Assembly (NCBI GenBank): GCA_007115705.1
Contig: QXEO01001565.1
Location: forward strand, 682,001-746,000
Length of the DNA stretch: 64,000 nt
Reading direction: 5' to 3'
From: Dactylis glomerata
Taxonomy: Eukaryota > Streptophyta > Magnoliopsida > Poales > Poaceae
The first letter of the stretch is position 1, and every line of letters starts with the position of its first letter. The notes under the pieces were generated by a model. The model was not told the origin of the DNA and made no database searches. It worked only from the letters and a program-made list of their open reading frames with translations. The translations under genes were made by a program, and so were the position numbers. Of this stretch, positions 10,290 to 21,899 are shown piece after piece.

Positions 10290-11686
10290 TGATGACCCAC
10301 AAGTATAGGGGATCGCAACAGTCTTCGAGGGAAGTATTACCCAAATTTATTGATTCGACACAAGGGGAGCCAAAGAATATATGCAAGCCTTAACAGATGA
10401 GTTGTTAATTCAGCTGCACCTGGAAATAGTCTTGCTCGCAGCGGTTTATCAGTAGCAATAGTTTTATAGCAGTGACAGTAGTGAAGCAGTAACAACAGTA
10501 GTAAAATAGCAGCGGTAATAGTAACAGTAGTAAACAGTAGGAACAAATACTGTAGGCATAGGGATGGATTACGGGCGTTGCATGGATAAGATAATTCATG
10601 AAATCAATGAGACATGGGCATTGCAGATAAATAATGATAAAGCATCCTAGTACAAACAATCATAGGCATGTGTTCCGTATATAGTCGTACGTGCTCGCAA
10701 GGAGAAACTTGCACGACATCTTTTGTCCTACCAGCCTGTTGCAGCAGGGCCTCAAGGGAAACTACTGGTAATTAAGGTACTCCTTTTAATAGAGTACCGG
10801 AGCAAAGAATTAGCACTCGGTGAACACATGTGATCCTCACATCATAGCCATCCCCTCCGGTTATCCCAATTTCTGTCACTTTGGGGCCTCGGGTTCCGGA
10901 CAACAACATGTGTATACAACTTGTAGGTAAGACCATAAACAACAAGTATCATCATAGAAATAATAACATGTTCAGATCTGAAATCATGGCACTCGGGCCC
11001 AAAGTGACAAGCATTAAGCACAACAAGTTGCAACAATGTCATAGGCACTAAATAAAGATATTAGGCACTATGCCCTATCAATCTCATATCAAATTACATG
11101 AACAATCTCATCCAATCCCTACCATCCCCTCACCTACAGCGGGGGAATTACTCACACATGGATGGGGGAGTCATGGATGGTCGATGGAGGAGCGTCGGTG
11201 GTGATGGTGATGAAGATCTCCTCTGAATCCCCGTCCCGGCAGGGTGCCAGAACGGAGTTTCTAGTTCTGAATCGCGGTTTCTGATGGCGGCAGCGCAGCG
11301 GAAGTCTATCTGGGAAAAACGTCGTCTCTCTGATATTATGTCGTCAGGGGGTATATGTACGCGAGAGGGGAGGTCGAGAGGGGTTCTGGGGCCCCCTCAC
11401 GCAGGGGTGGCGCGGCCAGGGCTGGGCCGCGCCACCTGTGCGTGACAGCCCCTCGAGCCCCTTCTCCCTCCTGTCTTCTAGCTCCGTGGGTCTTCTGGTG
11501 AAATAGGATTTTTCATGATTTTTCCCGAATTTTTACTGAAAGTTGAATTCCTGCACAAAAATGAGACACAAGAGCAATTCTGCTAAAAACAGCGTCAGTC
11601 CGTGTTAGTTGTATTCAAAAATCACAAATTAGAGGAGAAACAATAGCAAAAGTGTTCGGGAAAGTAGATACGTTTTGGACGTATCA
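10290..11686 (-). repeat. G2 3' LTR (left copy)
   Basis: 1397 bp, from TGATGACCCACAAG to GGACGTATCA on the + strand. It contains an AGCAGTAG-rich low-complexity stretch (about 10435-10530) and the GC-rich hairpin near 11404-11434. The TSD copy is at 10285-10289. Confidence 0.93.
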
Positions 11687-11703
11687 ACTCCCCCCAAGCT
11701 TAG
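11687..11703 (-). other. G2 polypurine tract next to the 3' LTR
   Basis: The - strand reads AAGCTTGGGGGGAGT directly before TGATACGTCC, the LTR start. Confidence 0.78.
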
Positions 11704-13627
11704 CTATTTGCTTGTCCTCAAGCAATTCAGTTAACAATTGAGAGCGATAAAAGAAACTTTCATGAACACAATTGCTCATATGATGTATATATACTAACTA
11801 TGTGATCAAGTACTCAGGCAATTCATAATAAGAAATATGCAACTAATGTCACCTCATAGTCAAGCAAGCTATGAAAGAGTGCCAATGCACTAATAACAAG
11901 TAACATGTACATGAGAAACTACAAGATTGTAATATGCATAAATGATATGAAAGAGTGGTATCCCGCTTGCCTTTATTTGTGGAGCAAAACATAAATGTTG
12001 AGGCACCTCTGAAGTCCAAGGGAAGACTAGAAGTAGAAATATCAAAGATACAAGCATCAAAGTTATACCACAATTAACCGTGTTCTGGGACAAGCACATT
12101 ACACTAAGAATAACAGCTATGCTCTCAAGAAGTGCTTAAAGTTAGAAGATGATGACTCAACATAAAAGTAAACGAATGGCCCTTCGCAGAGGGAAGCAGT
12201 GATTTAACATGTGCTAGAGCTTTCATTTGTAAAACAGAGATAAAAGTTTCTTTTGAGAGGTGGTTGTTCTATGTCAACGACTAGCAATGGGGACTTACTA
12301 TCTTCCATAATAAACAAGTGAGAGCGGTTCCGAGTTCTTTGAAATTTGGCACATTGGTGCTCTTTTATAAAGCTTTGGCACTCCTCCCCACCTTTTTCCT
12401 TTCTCAAACCATGGCTAACCGATTCCATCGGGTGCCCACCAACTTTCTCATTCCTTTGGAGGAGTGCATTTTTTCTTTCTTTTAGAATTAAGATTATAAT
12501 GGTCTGACCAGCTCTCGTGCAAAATTAATGACGAGCAGATGAAGCTGCCTAGTCGAGGGGTACTTAATTTAATATGGAAGATAGCAATTCCGACCACTAC
12601 GTCCCCATGAGCTAAAAACAGTGGCACAAAATGAGAAGTAGTTGAAAGTTTTGAAAGGTAGCACATGAAAATTTACTTGGAATGGCTTACAAATACCATG
12701 CATAGGAATTTATAGTGGACTCTTTTGAAGACTTGGTTTTGGTAATTGGATGCACGAGTAGAGCTCATACTCAGTACAAGTGAAGGCTAGCAAAAGACTG
12801 GGAAGCGACAATCGAGAGAGCAATAACTGTCATAATCATGCTTGCGACAAAACAAAATTAATATAGGCATAAAAATGATACAAGAACTCTAAGGCAATTT
12901 AGATCATCGAGGCTTAATTGACTTTTTGTTCAGTCATATGCATGCTTGAGCATGTGCCAAGTCGATTCAAATGAAGCTTTCAGAGGTGGATACCACAATA
13001 TCATACCATACTATGAATAAAACAATGCATGCAAGCGTCTACATGACATGCTACAGGCTAATAGTAAATTGAAACTAATCATATGAAAGCAAGAACTACA
13101 AAGCATCCATTAGATGACATATACCTTACATGAACCGACTAAGCATGTCCACATAGATGAGTATATGTACAAAAATGAAAACAAATAGAGTTCATACCAG
13201 CCTCTTACCACATCTTGGATTGTCGTATATCGTCATTATTGCTCTTCACTTGTGTGGCTTAAATAATATAAAGTGAATACCAAGCTCCAATGGAGTAACG
13301 GGAGACTGAACTCTGCAACAAACTTTACAAAACCGAAGAAGAACAACAAATATTTTTTGGTGTTTTCAATTTTTGAAACAAAAGCAGAAGGAAATAGCTA
13401 ACAAAGCAAAATATTTTTGGATTTTTCAAATAGCGAACAGAAATAGCGAGTAAAGCAAACCAAAGGTAGAAAACTAAAGAACCAAATAGAGAGAAACAAC
13501 GGACATATTTTTGGTCTTTTTGTGTTTTGGAAAAATGGAAACAAGAACGAGAACAATAAAGAAAGCGAAACATGAATATACAAAGGACCGACAAAATATG
13601 ATATGTAGATGAGTGAATCGTTGGCGT
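11704..13627 (-). other. G2 non-coding tail
   Basis: About 1.9 kb between the second ORF and the 3' LTR. No supported gene. The element at 23236-28457 has the corresponding sequence in the opposite orientation up to 28457. ORFs here are short and overlap A-rich sequence. Confidence 0.65.
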
Positions 13628-13659
13628 ACCTCCCCCCAAGCTTAGGCTTTTGGCCTAAG
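13628..13659 (-). other. G2 internal polypurine tract with 19-nt inverted repeat
   Basis: Directly after the ATHILA-type ORF stop, the - strand carries CTTAGGCCAAAAGCCTAAG (13659-13641), a perfect 8-bp stem, running into AAGCTTGGGGGGAGGT (to 13628). The purine run repeats the LTR-adjacent PPT about 1.9 kb away. The related element has the same block at 27603-27634. Confidence 0.6.
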
Positions 13660-13665
13660 TGGAGA

Positions 13666-14801
13666 TCAATTTCGACTTTGATAACTGCCCCAGGCTGGTG
13701 GATCATCATAGGTGTAATCGTACCCGGGCTCTCGTGAAGATGAAGCTGATGGCGCATAATCATAATAAGGTTGCTCATATGGGAAGTTTGTAATGTTGGA
13801 GGGCTGCCCCGATTCTTCGGCGCCCTCCTCATCGTGTACAGGTGGCGGGTGCTCCTCCACGTACGCATCAAGCTCATCTTCCATAAGCGACCATCCATTC
13901 CCGCGATCAAGGTTAAACAAAAGAGGTGCAGGCAAACGGACTGATCGTTCAGTCTTTACTACCCTCCAGGTAGTCTTCTTGAAAAAGGTTAGCTCAAATG
14001 TTAAATTAATCAAACTAGCAGGAGGAGAAATAAACTTATGTTGAACCATAGAATCAAGACCAAGTTTCTCCTCGGGGAACTGCAGATCTCGAAAATGAGG
14101 CACAACGCCATGCAAAGCTAATAGGCGTGAAGCTATAAGTCCTCCACAGATCCCCCCTTCTCACGATTAATATCAAGACGAAAAGCTATTAAGGCACCCA
14201 AATGGTAAGTTCTATCACGCCTCAAAGCAGCAGCAATAAAAGCTAGATCATGGAGAGACAATCTACTTGCAGATTTCCTAGCAAGAACACATTTGGCAAT
14301 AAATAAGGTAAAATATCGAATGGATGGGAAATGAATATTTCGAGTTTTACCACCCTCTCCTGTAAAGCTTCTTCCTTGACAAATCTCTTTGTAAAGTTCC
14401 AACAATGGCCTAGGCTGACCTCTTATCTTCTCGAGCGATCCCCACTGTGGTACTCTAATAGCTGTACAGAAAACATCAAGAGGCAAGTCCACAGATTTAT
14501 TATAGATTTTGTAATGAACCATGGGGTTAGAAGTGGACCAACTAAATCTGAAATCCTGCACCACAGACATTGTTAATTTAACATATTGGGGAGGTTCACC
14601 CTCAACAAAATATTCTAATCCTGCATTAGAAAGTAAAGTTTGAAAATCCTGCAGGATTCCAGTAGCACTCAAGAATGCTGAACATGGATAGTGTGAGGGA
14701 AAAACCTTCTCTTCAGGGTGAACTTTCATAACATCATGCACTTCTAGTTCATGTTGAGAGAGTTGATATGTATTCTCCTCCATTTCTGAAATTTTTGACA
14801 A
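13666..14801 (-). pseudogene. ATHILA-type second ORF (one frameshift)
   Basis: Two overlapping frames (14801-14133, then 14115-13666) form a protein of about 378 residues broken by one frameshift in the G-run near 14150. The N-terminal two thirds resemble the ATHILA ORF-1/plant transposon protein family. They have a conserved helical core with LPLDVFCTAIRVP, the FPSIRYFTLFIAKCVLAR segment, and the LGALIAFRLDIN block just before the break. The C-terminus is acidic and Tyr/Pro-rich. The relative at 26467-27596 has the same layout. In Athila elements such an extra ORF follows gag-pol; its role is not established. Family assignment is by pattern only. Confidence 0.6.
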
Positions 14802-15614
14802 ACCTCATAAAAAGTGATTTAAAGACAAGCAAGTGTAGGAAACTACTATAATGGGTTACTAGAGAGCTACCATGCATCAAAATAACATTTCTAAGCAATA
14901 GAACAAGCATGCATACTCATTGATACTGTCACCTACAATGCTAAAATACTCAAGAAATACTTTACCAAAAGAAATTCTACTTGGACAAGTGGAGGAGTCA
15001 CATACCGGAGAGCAAATGATCCAAATTTTAGCAGAAATGTTGGGCTGAGCAAGGAGATCGAAAAATCGAGGTGAAGAACAGCAAGAACTCGAGCTTGAGC
15101 AAATGGGGCGGTGTTTTTCGGGAGAGAGAAAGAGCTGGGGAAGAAGAGATGAGTGAGGGGCCTGGTGGGGCCCTCTCACACATGGGTGGCATGGCCAGGG
15201 CTGGGCCGCGCCACCTGTGTGTGAGGTGGCGTGGCTGCCCCACCTGGTGCCTCCCAGGTGTCTCTCTGCCCCATTTTTGACATAAAAATTTATAAAGAAT
15301 TTTCTTGAATTTTTCGAGAAACTTTATTTTCGAGGATTTTTCAGAAATTGGCATATCGATAAAAATTCAGAAAGAACGAAGATGAAAAGATTTCAAGCAA
15401 ATCAAAACCAAGCATGCAGCAGCTCTGAGATACTCTTAATCAAACAACTAAACTGAAGGAATAACATTTTGATGAAAGTAAATACAAGTAAGGTGGAGTA
15501 GATGCGGTGAAAACAAAGTTTTGTTCATATAAAATCACTTTGTTAACAAGGTTGATCAAGTCTTGTTACCAAACTAACTTTTTATGAGGCAAAACTTTAC
15601 ACTTCACTTAATGC
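14802..15614 (-). promoter_or_regulatory. G2 inter-ORF region: LTR-like hairpin and possible leader intron for the second ORF
   Basis: About 810 bp without a supported gene. At 15185-15215 it has an inverted repeat built from GGTGGC...GGCCGCGCCACC, nearly the same as the hairpin in the LTRs (19476-19506). Downstream on the - strand is a consensus donor (CCG|GTATGTGAC, about 15006) and, just before the second ORF's ATG, an acceptor (AATTTCAG|AAATGGAGG, about 14785). This suggests an internal promoter or a spliced leader for the second ORF; it is not proven. Confidence 0.4.
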
Positions 15615-18271
15615 TTATGTTACCTCAACTTTGATAGGTATCGTCCCAACCATAACAATTTGATACTCTTCCTTGGGCTTTCGCTCTGAACAAATAATTT
15701 GACCAACTTTGATGGTCTCAACACGCTTGATTGAACTTAGAGCATTCTTCCTATCAATCTTCTTGGGAAAATAAACCGTATATTCTTTGTCATTAACATT
15801 AAAAGTAACTTTTCCTTGATTGCAATTAATAACAGCACCTGCAGTGTTTAGAAAAGGTCTCCCAAGAATAATAGACATATTATCATCTTCGGGCATTTCC
15901 AACACAACAAAATCAGTTAATATTAAACAACTGTTAGCAACTTGAACAGGAACATTTTCACATATACCAATAGGAATAGTAGTAGACTTATCAGCCATCT
16001 GCAAAGATATATCAGTTGATGCCAATTTTTCTAAATCGAGTCTCTTATAAAGAGAAAAAGGCATTACACTAACTCCAGCTCCCAAATCACATAAAGCAGT
16101 TCTAACATAATTATTTTTAATGGAGCAAGGAATAGTAGGTATACCTGGATCTCCAAGCTTTTCTGGAACTTTACCATCAAAAGAATAGTTAGCAAGCAGT
16201 GTGGAAATTTCCTCACTAGGAATTTTCCTTTTGTTAGTGACAATATCTTTCATATACTTTGCATAAGGAGGCATTCTAATAGCATCAGTCAAAGGAATTT
16301 GCAAAAATAAAGGTCTCATCCATTCACAAAACCTGTTGTAGTGTTCTTCTTCCTTGGACTTGTGTTTCTTACTAGGAAAAGGCATTGGTTTCTGTACCCA
16401 AGGTTCCCTCTCTTTACCATGCTTGTTGGCAATGAAGTCTTCTTTAGTGTACTTTGCATTTTTATCACTCTTTTCCAGTTCTTCTTCAACTTCTTCTTTA
16501 TCTTCTTCTTTATCGGAAGTATCTCCTGGTTCAGTTTCAGCATCAGAAATAGAAACACTGTTAGGATCTTTACCTGCATCAGAGGATTCTGCGGTTGTCT
16601 CATGCTTCTTCTTCTTCTTCTTGGGAGGAATATCATCACTTGCAGTTCGTTGAGAATCTTGCTCGACCCTCTTAGGATGTCCTTCAGGATATAACAGGTC
16701 TTGAGTAGCAGCACCACTTCTTGTGCGTATTTCACATGCTTGCTTCTCCCTTGCAGCATTAACTAGCAAGTCTTTTTGCACCTTGGTAAGCTGATCAATT
16801 TGCGTTTGAACTATTTGAAAATGTTTAGCAAGTATCTTCACATCGTTGGCGGTTCTTTCCACAATATCCTGCAACTTGTTAATAGCTCTAGAATTTTCCA
16901 ACAAATGGTTATGCACCATTCTATTAAAATTTTCTTGCTTAACAATAAAATTATCGAACTCATCTAAGCATTGATCAGGAGGTTTAGTATAAGGAATATC
17001 TCTTTCATCAAAGTGTTGGAGATAGTGTACCTCAATGGTAGATGAGTGAGGGATTGGCTTACATAATTCTTCTATAGGAGGTAAATTCTTCACATCTTCG
17101 GCCTTAATGCCTTTCTCCTTAAGAGATTTCTTAGCTTCCTTCATAACTTTATCATTTAATTCAATCATCCCTCTCTTCTTCGGCGTAGGCTCTGTAGATG
17201 GCGCAGGAGTTGGTGCTGGTGTTGGCTCAACTAAAGTCCAATCATCATGATTCCGGCTTATTTTAGCCATTAATTCTTCGACTTCAGCCGGAGTTCTTTC
17301 CCTGAAAACACAACCAGCACAACTATCCAAATATGACTTAGATTCTTCCGTTAGTCCATTATAAAATATGTCAAGGAGTTCATTTTTAGGCAATGGTTCT
17401 TTAGGCAAAGCTCTAATTAAAGAACAAAACCTTGTCCAAGATTCAGGCAATATCTCTCCTTTTCCCTGTTCAAAATCAAAGATTTTCTGCACAGCAGCAT
17501 GTTGAGCACTAGCAGGAAAATATTTCTGAAAGAAAGCATTAACCAAAGCAATAGGACTAGTAAGAGATCTAGGAGACAAGCTATTAAACCAAATTTTAGC
17601 AGCATCTTTCAACGAGAAAGGAAAAATCTTAGCAACAAAGTAAGTGCGGAGCTTAATATCATCAGAATACAAATTACTCAAAGTAGAAAGCTCATTCATG
17701 TGCTCCATAGCACTCTCATCTTTAGTACCACAAAAAGGAGTTTTCTCCACAATAGATATATAACATAAATCCAAAGAGAAATCATAATCCTTGTCTCTAA
17801 TATTTATAGGAGAAGCAGCAAACTTAGGATCAGGAGAAAAATTATATCTAACAGAACATCTAGCAAGAAGTTCTTTAACATTACCTGCATTGTGAGCAGC
17901 ACGTGCTTCTGCAATAAAATCATCATTAAGCTCAATGTAAGCATCATCATCATAATCATCACTAGGACATTCCCTAGACTCAGGCGAACTAACAGGTGTA
18001 ACAGTGGTGTTCCCAACTTAGCTCTAGCAAAAGTAGCATCTAAAAAGGAACCTAGTGAACCTCTCTCATCAAGCACAGTAGAAGCATCATCTAAATTATC
18101 AGTGGCATTTTCAATCTCAGCAGAAGTAGTAGCAGTAGCGTGTGGGTGTGGTGGTGTAAGCAACTTACTCATAACAGATGGCAAATCAAGAGCAACAGAG
18201 GTGTTGAGAGTCGTACCTCTTCTTGTAGTGGATGGCAATATAGGAACTTTTCCATCACGAGGTTTACCCAT
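15615..18271 (-). pseudogene. Athila-like gag-protease polyprotein (one frameshift)
   Basis: The ATG at 18271 (MGKPRDGK) lies 60 bp after the primer site. The frame is open to about 18015, where one base appears to be missing in a C-run, and continues as a 719-codon frame to the stop at 15615. Gag core segments include FPFSLKDAAKIWFNSL and VNAFFQKYFPASAQHAAVQK. A predicted coiled coil follows (NKLQDIVERTANDVKILAKH region), then a Lys/Glu-rich linker. The C-terminal retropepsin domain has the active site ALCDLGAGVSVMP and the ILGRPFLNTAGAVI flap-side motif. No RT follows. Without the frameshift it would supply structural protein and protease. Confidence 0.88.
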
Positions 18272-18330
18272 GATGAAAGGATTGCAGCGAACAATATGAA
18301 TACCAAGTGAACTTACAAATAAAGCTATGC

Positions 18331-18348
18331 TCCCCGGCAACGGCGCCA
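18331..18348 (-). other. G2 primer binding site, tRNA-Asp
   Basis: The - strand reads TGGCGCCGTTGCCGGGGA, exactly complementary to the plant tRNA-Asp 3' end, 11 bases inside the 5' LTR border. Confidence 0.92.
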
Positions 18349-18359
18349 GAAAATAGTCT

Positions 18360-19756
18360 TGATGACCCACAAGTATAGGGGATCGCAACAGTCTTCGAGG
18401 AAAGTATTACCCAAATTTATTGATTCGACACAAGGGGAGCCAAAGAATATATGCAAGCCTTAACAGATGAGTTGTCAATTCAGCTGCACCTGGAAACAGT
18501 CTTGCTCGCAGCAGTTTATCAGTAGCAACAGTTTTATAGCAGTGACAGTAGTGAAGCAGTAACAACAGTAGTAAAATAGCAGCGGTAATAATAACAGTAG
18601 TAAACAGTAGGAACAAATACTGTAGGCATAGGGATGGATTACGGGCGTTGCATGGATAAGATAATTCATGAAATCAATGAGACATGGGCATTGCAGATAA
18701 ATAATGATAAAGCATCCTAGTACAAACAATCATAGGCATGTGTTCCGTATATAGTCGTACGTGCTCGCAAGGAGAAACTTGCACGACATCTTTTGTCCTA
18801 CCAGCCTGTTGCAGCAGGGCCTCAAGGGAAACTACTGGTAATTAAGGTACTCCTTTTAATAGAGTACCGGAGCAAAGCATTAGCACTCGGTGAACACATG
18901 TGATCCTCACATCATAGCCATCCCCTCCGGTTATCCCAATTTCTGTCACTTTGGGGCCTCGGGTTCCGGACAACAATATGTGTATACAACTTGTAGGTAA
19001 GACCATAAACAACAAGTATCATCATAGAAATAATAACATGTTTAGATCTGAAATCATGGCACTCGGGCCCAAAGTGACAAGCATTAAGCACAACAAGTTG
19101 CAACAATGTCATAGGCACTAAATAAAGATACTAGGTACTATGCCCTATCAATCTCATATCAAATTACATGAACAATCTCATCCAATCCCTACCATCCCCT
19201 CACCTACAGCGGGGGAATTACTCACACATGGATGGGGGAGTCATGGATGGTCGATGGAGGAGCGTCGGTGGTGATGGTGATGAAGATCTCCTCCGAATCC
19301 CCGTCCCGGCAGGGTGCCAGAACGGAGTTTCTGGTTTCGAATCGTGGTTTCTGATGGCGGCGGCGTAGCGGTAGTCTATCTGGGAAAAACGCCGTCTCTC
19401 TGATATTATGTCGTCAGGGGGTATATGTACGCGAGAGGGGAGGTTGAGAGGGGTTCTGGGGCCCCCTCACGCAGGGGTGGCGCGGCCAGGGCTGGGCCGC
19501 GCCACCTGTGCGTGATAGTCCCTCGAGCCCCTTTTCCCTCCTGTCTTCTGGCTCCGTGGGTCTTCTGGTGAAATAGGATTTTTCATGATTTTTCCCGAAT
19601 TTTTACTGAAAGTTGAATTCCTGCACAAAAACGAGACACCAGAGCAATTCTGCTGAAAACAGCGTCAGTCCGTGTTAGTTGTATTCAAAACTCACAAATT
19701 AGAGGAGAAACAATAGCAAAAGTGTTCGGGAAAGTAGATACATTTTGGACGTATCA
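18360..19756 (-). repeat. G2 5' LTR (right copy)
   Basis: 1397 bp, the same length as the left LTR. The - strand begins TGATACGTCC with a terminal hairpin, carries the GC-rich hairpin at 19476-19506 and a TATA-like GTACATATACC at 19430-19420. The TSD copy GGACT is at 19757-19761. Confidence 0.93.
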
Positions 19757-21851
19757 GGACTTTAGATTGTTCAATAGTTAGTTGAATTTGAAGTTGCTCA
19801 CGGATCTTGGTGAGACTAGAGAATTTGCTTTCCAAAACCTTGTAGGCTTCTTCAAGCTTCTCAAACTTCTCACGAAAATCATTATGACCAACGTCAAATT
19901 CAACTTTCTCCTTTTTAAGCAACTTGACCATAGCAAGAGCGTGGTCACGTTCTTTAGTGAGTTTTGACAAGTTTAGATTATGGGACTCTTCTAGTCCCAA
20001 CAATTTCTCCTCTAAAGAGACTCTCAAGTTTTGCTCTTCTTCGAGCTCAATTGATAGAGAGCCAATATCATCGGCGGCTAATCTTTCCAACTCCTCCTTC
20101 TCCTTGATAGTGTCATGGGCATCACCTATTTGACACATTAGTGTCTCAATGTATACCTTGGTTGGCCCCTTCATGTTACCAATAAATTCATCACAAGAAA
20201 CTAGTTCTTTCTTAATCTTAAGACTACTCACATCATCCATAGAAGTAGAATCGGAATGAGATGATGAAGGAGTAGGTGATGATGTTACCTCCGAGGCCTT
20301 GGCCATAAGACACTTGTGGTTAGTGATGCTGGCATTCTCATTATGTGAGTTGAAGAGGGATGTAGGTGGAGTGGAGACAATAGCAATGGCGGCCATTTCT
20401 CCATTCTCTTCATCTTCGGAGTCATCATCATCGCACCCGGAGTCATACTCCTCATGTACCACCAACAATCTTTCTCCTTTCTTCTTGTCATTCTTGTTCC
20501 CATGCTTCTTGGAAGGAGAGAACTTTGATGACCGACGCTTGGGGATGAGCCGGCCTCCATTGTCCACCTTGTTCTCATAAGGACATTCGGCAATGAAGTG
20601 CTTGATTCCTCCACAATTGTAGCAATGCCTCACTTTAGAGTCACCACCCTTCCTTGGAGATGACTTGAACTTGGATCCCTTCATCTTGTGCTTGTTGGCA
20701 TCCCAAAAAGCACTTGCATTAAGAGCCAAGTGTTCATGGAGTGCCAACTTGATATCTTCCGGAGACCAACACTCTTCTTCACATATTTCTTCTTCTCCTT
20801 CACCTTGCTTGTACACCACCTTGGCCTTGAGAGCAAGATTGTGAACTCCTTGTCTGGCAAGAACACGAGCTCTAGTCTCTTCCACATTCTTCTTCAAGAT
20901 AGTCAAAGCGGTGAACTCGCAAAGAACATCATTTGAGGTCATACTCCCAAAATCCAGTCTTGAACGGATTATCTCGGACCGGATGGGTTCTTTTGGGTTG
21001 ATGGAGGTAATGAATATACGCTTGACATAGTCATCACCATTGTGTTTGCACCCAAACCCGGTCAAGGCCGTTGCAAGAGCCAAGATCCTTTGGTACATCT
21101 CATCGGGAGTCTCATTATCTCGCATAATGAAATCCCTCTCTTCACTCTTGAGCTCATCAAACTTGGAGGACCGAATACTCTCATTCCCAATGAAGAGCAT
21201 AGTGAGATAGTCCCACACTTCCTTGGCGGTGCTCAAGTTGTTGATGTGTGCCGCATGAGTGTCCGACACGGCTCGTTGAAGGAGATGCTTGGTGGTGGCA
21301 TTTAGTTGCTCATCAACTTCTTCCCTTCCGGTCAAGTTGTGAGGATCATGAGGTGCAAAGCCATTTTGTATGACCCTACACAAATGAGTAGAAGAGCTAG
21401 AAATATAAGATTTCATTAGTCCTTGCCATTTAATAAAATTGCGAGAATCAAGCTTAGGAGGAGATCCCATGTTGTTAATGTGTGGCATACGATAATGGAC
21501 CGACAGAGGGGAGTAAGTGTTAGGGGGTGGAATGAATGCACCCTTTGCTGGACCATCATTTTCCTTAGGTGGGGCACCTTTATTCTCGGCGGAGGTGGAG
21601 CCATTGTTAGGTGGCTTCACCTTAGCCAAGGAGAGATCCACATTAAGTGTGGTGTTTGGGTCGGTGAGCCCGGAAGGTTTCTTCCCAAAATATTCCTCAA
21701 ACATAGCCTTCATCTCCAATCTCATAGAGGTTTGAAATGTGTCCAAGGACGCCAAATGCTCCTCACGTGAGATTGAAGAGGAAGAGATAGATGGAGGAGT
21801 ATCTTCGGGAGGAGTTTCTTTACCCTTATCCTCATCCATAGTATCGCCCAT
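19757..21851 (-). pseudogene. copia gag polyprotein, N-terminal and central part
   Basis: About 695 codons are open from the ATG at 21851 to the G2 insertion. Domains in order: a Ser/Thr/Pro-rich N-terminus (about residues 1-125), a UBN2/retrotransposon gag domain (about 130-330), a CCHC zinc knuckle CYNCGGIKHFIAEC (about 405), a Lys/Ser-rich block, an acidic DSGCDDDDSEDEE stretch, and a long coiled coil (about 590-690). The large size with a terminal coiled coil is typical of Sirevirus gag. The frame reads through the G2 LTR border at 19756 for about 20 chimeric residues; the true gag resumes at 10284. The protein packages the RNA in virus-like particles. Confidence 0.88.
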
Positions 21852-21885
21852 ACTCTTAGGCGGTTAAGCCCGAATAAGAGACCAC

Positions 21886-21897
21886 GCTCTGATACCA
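21886..21897 (-). other. Primer binding site, initiator tRNA-Met type
   Basis: The - strand reads TGGTATCAGAGC, complementary to the 3' end of plant initiator tRNA-Met. It lies two bases inside the LTR border at 21900, as expected for (-) strand priming of a copia element. Confidence 0.9.
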
Positions 21898-21899
21898 AT

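Larger units (their letters stand above)
10290..19756 (-). mobile_element. G2: non-autonomous Athila-like gypsy element with gag-PR and ATHILA-type ORF
   Basis: A complete 9467-bp element. Both LTRs are 1397 bp (10290-11686 and 18360-19756), with the TSD GGACT at 10285-10289 and 19757-19761. The tRNA-Asp primer site lies beside the right LTR, so the element is on the - strand. Coding content is a gag-protease ORF and a second ATHILA-type ORF; RT, RNase H and integrase are absent. By eye about 30 differences separate the LTRs (near 2%), older than C1. It inserted in the gag of the Sirevirus-like element. It resembles the Sabrina-type Athila elements of Triticeae; the name is not verified. Confidence 0.92.

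Noticed and set aside
10435..10530. AGCAGTAG-rich stretch as a microsatellite or CRISPR-like array
   Set aside because: No regular period or spacer structure; it is a low-complexity part of the G2 LTR and occurs at both LTRs.
16341..16694. + strand ORF rich in Phe/Leu opposite the G2 gag linker
   Set aside because: It is the complement of the Lys/Glu-rich gag linker. The same shadow appears at 24573-24914 opposite the related gag.
18331..18348. Possible tRNA gene fragment (matches the tRNA-Asp 3' end)
   Set aside because: Its location directly inside an LTR, repeated at 8480, 45670 and 58292, shows it is a primer binding site. No cloverleaf is present.
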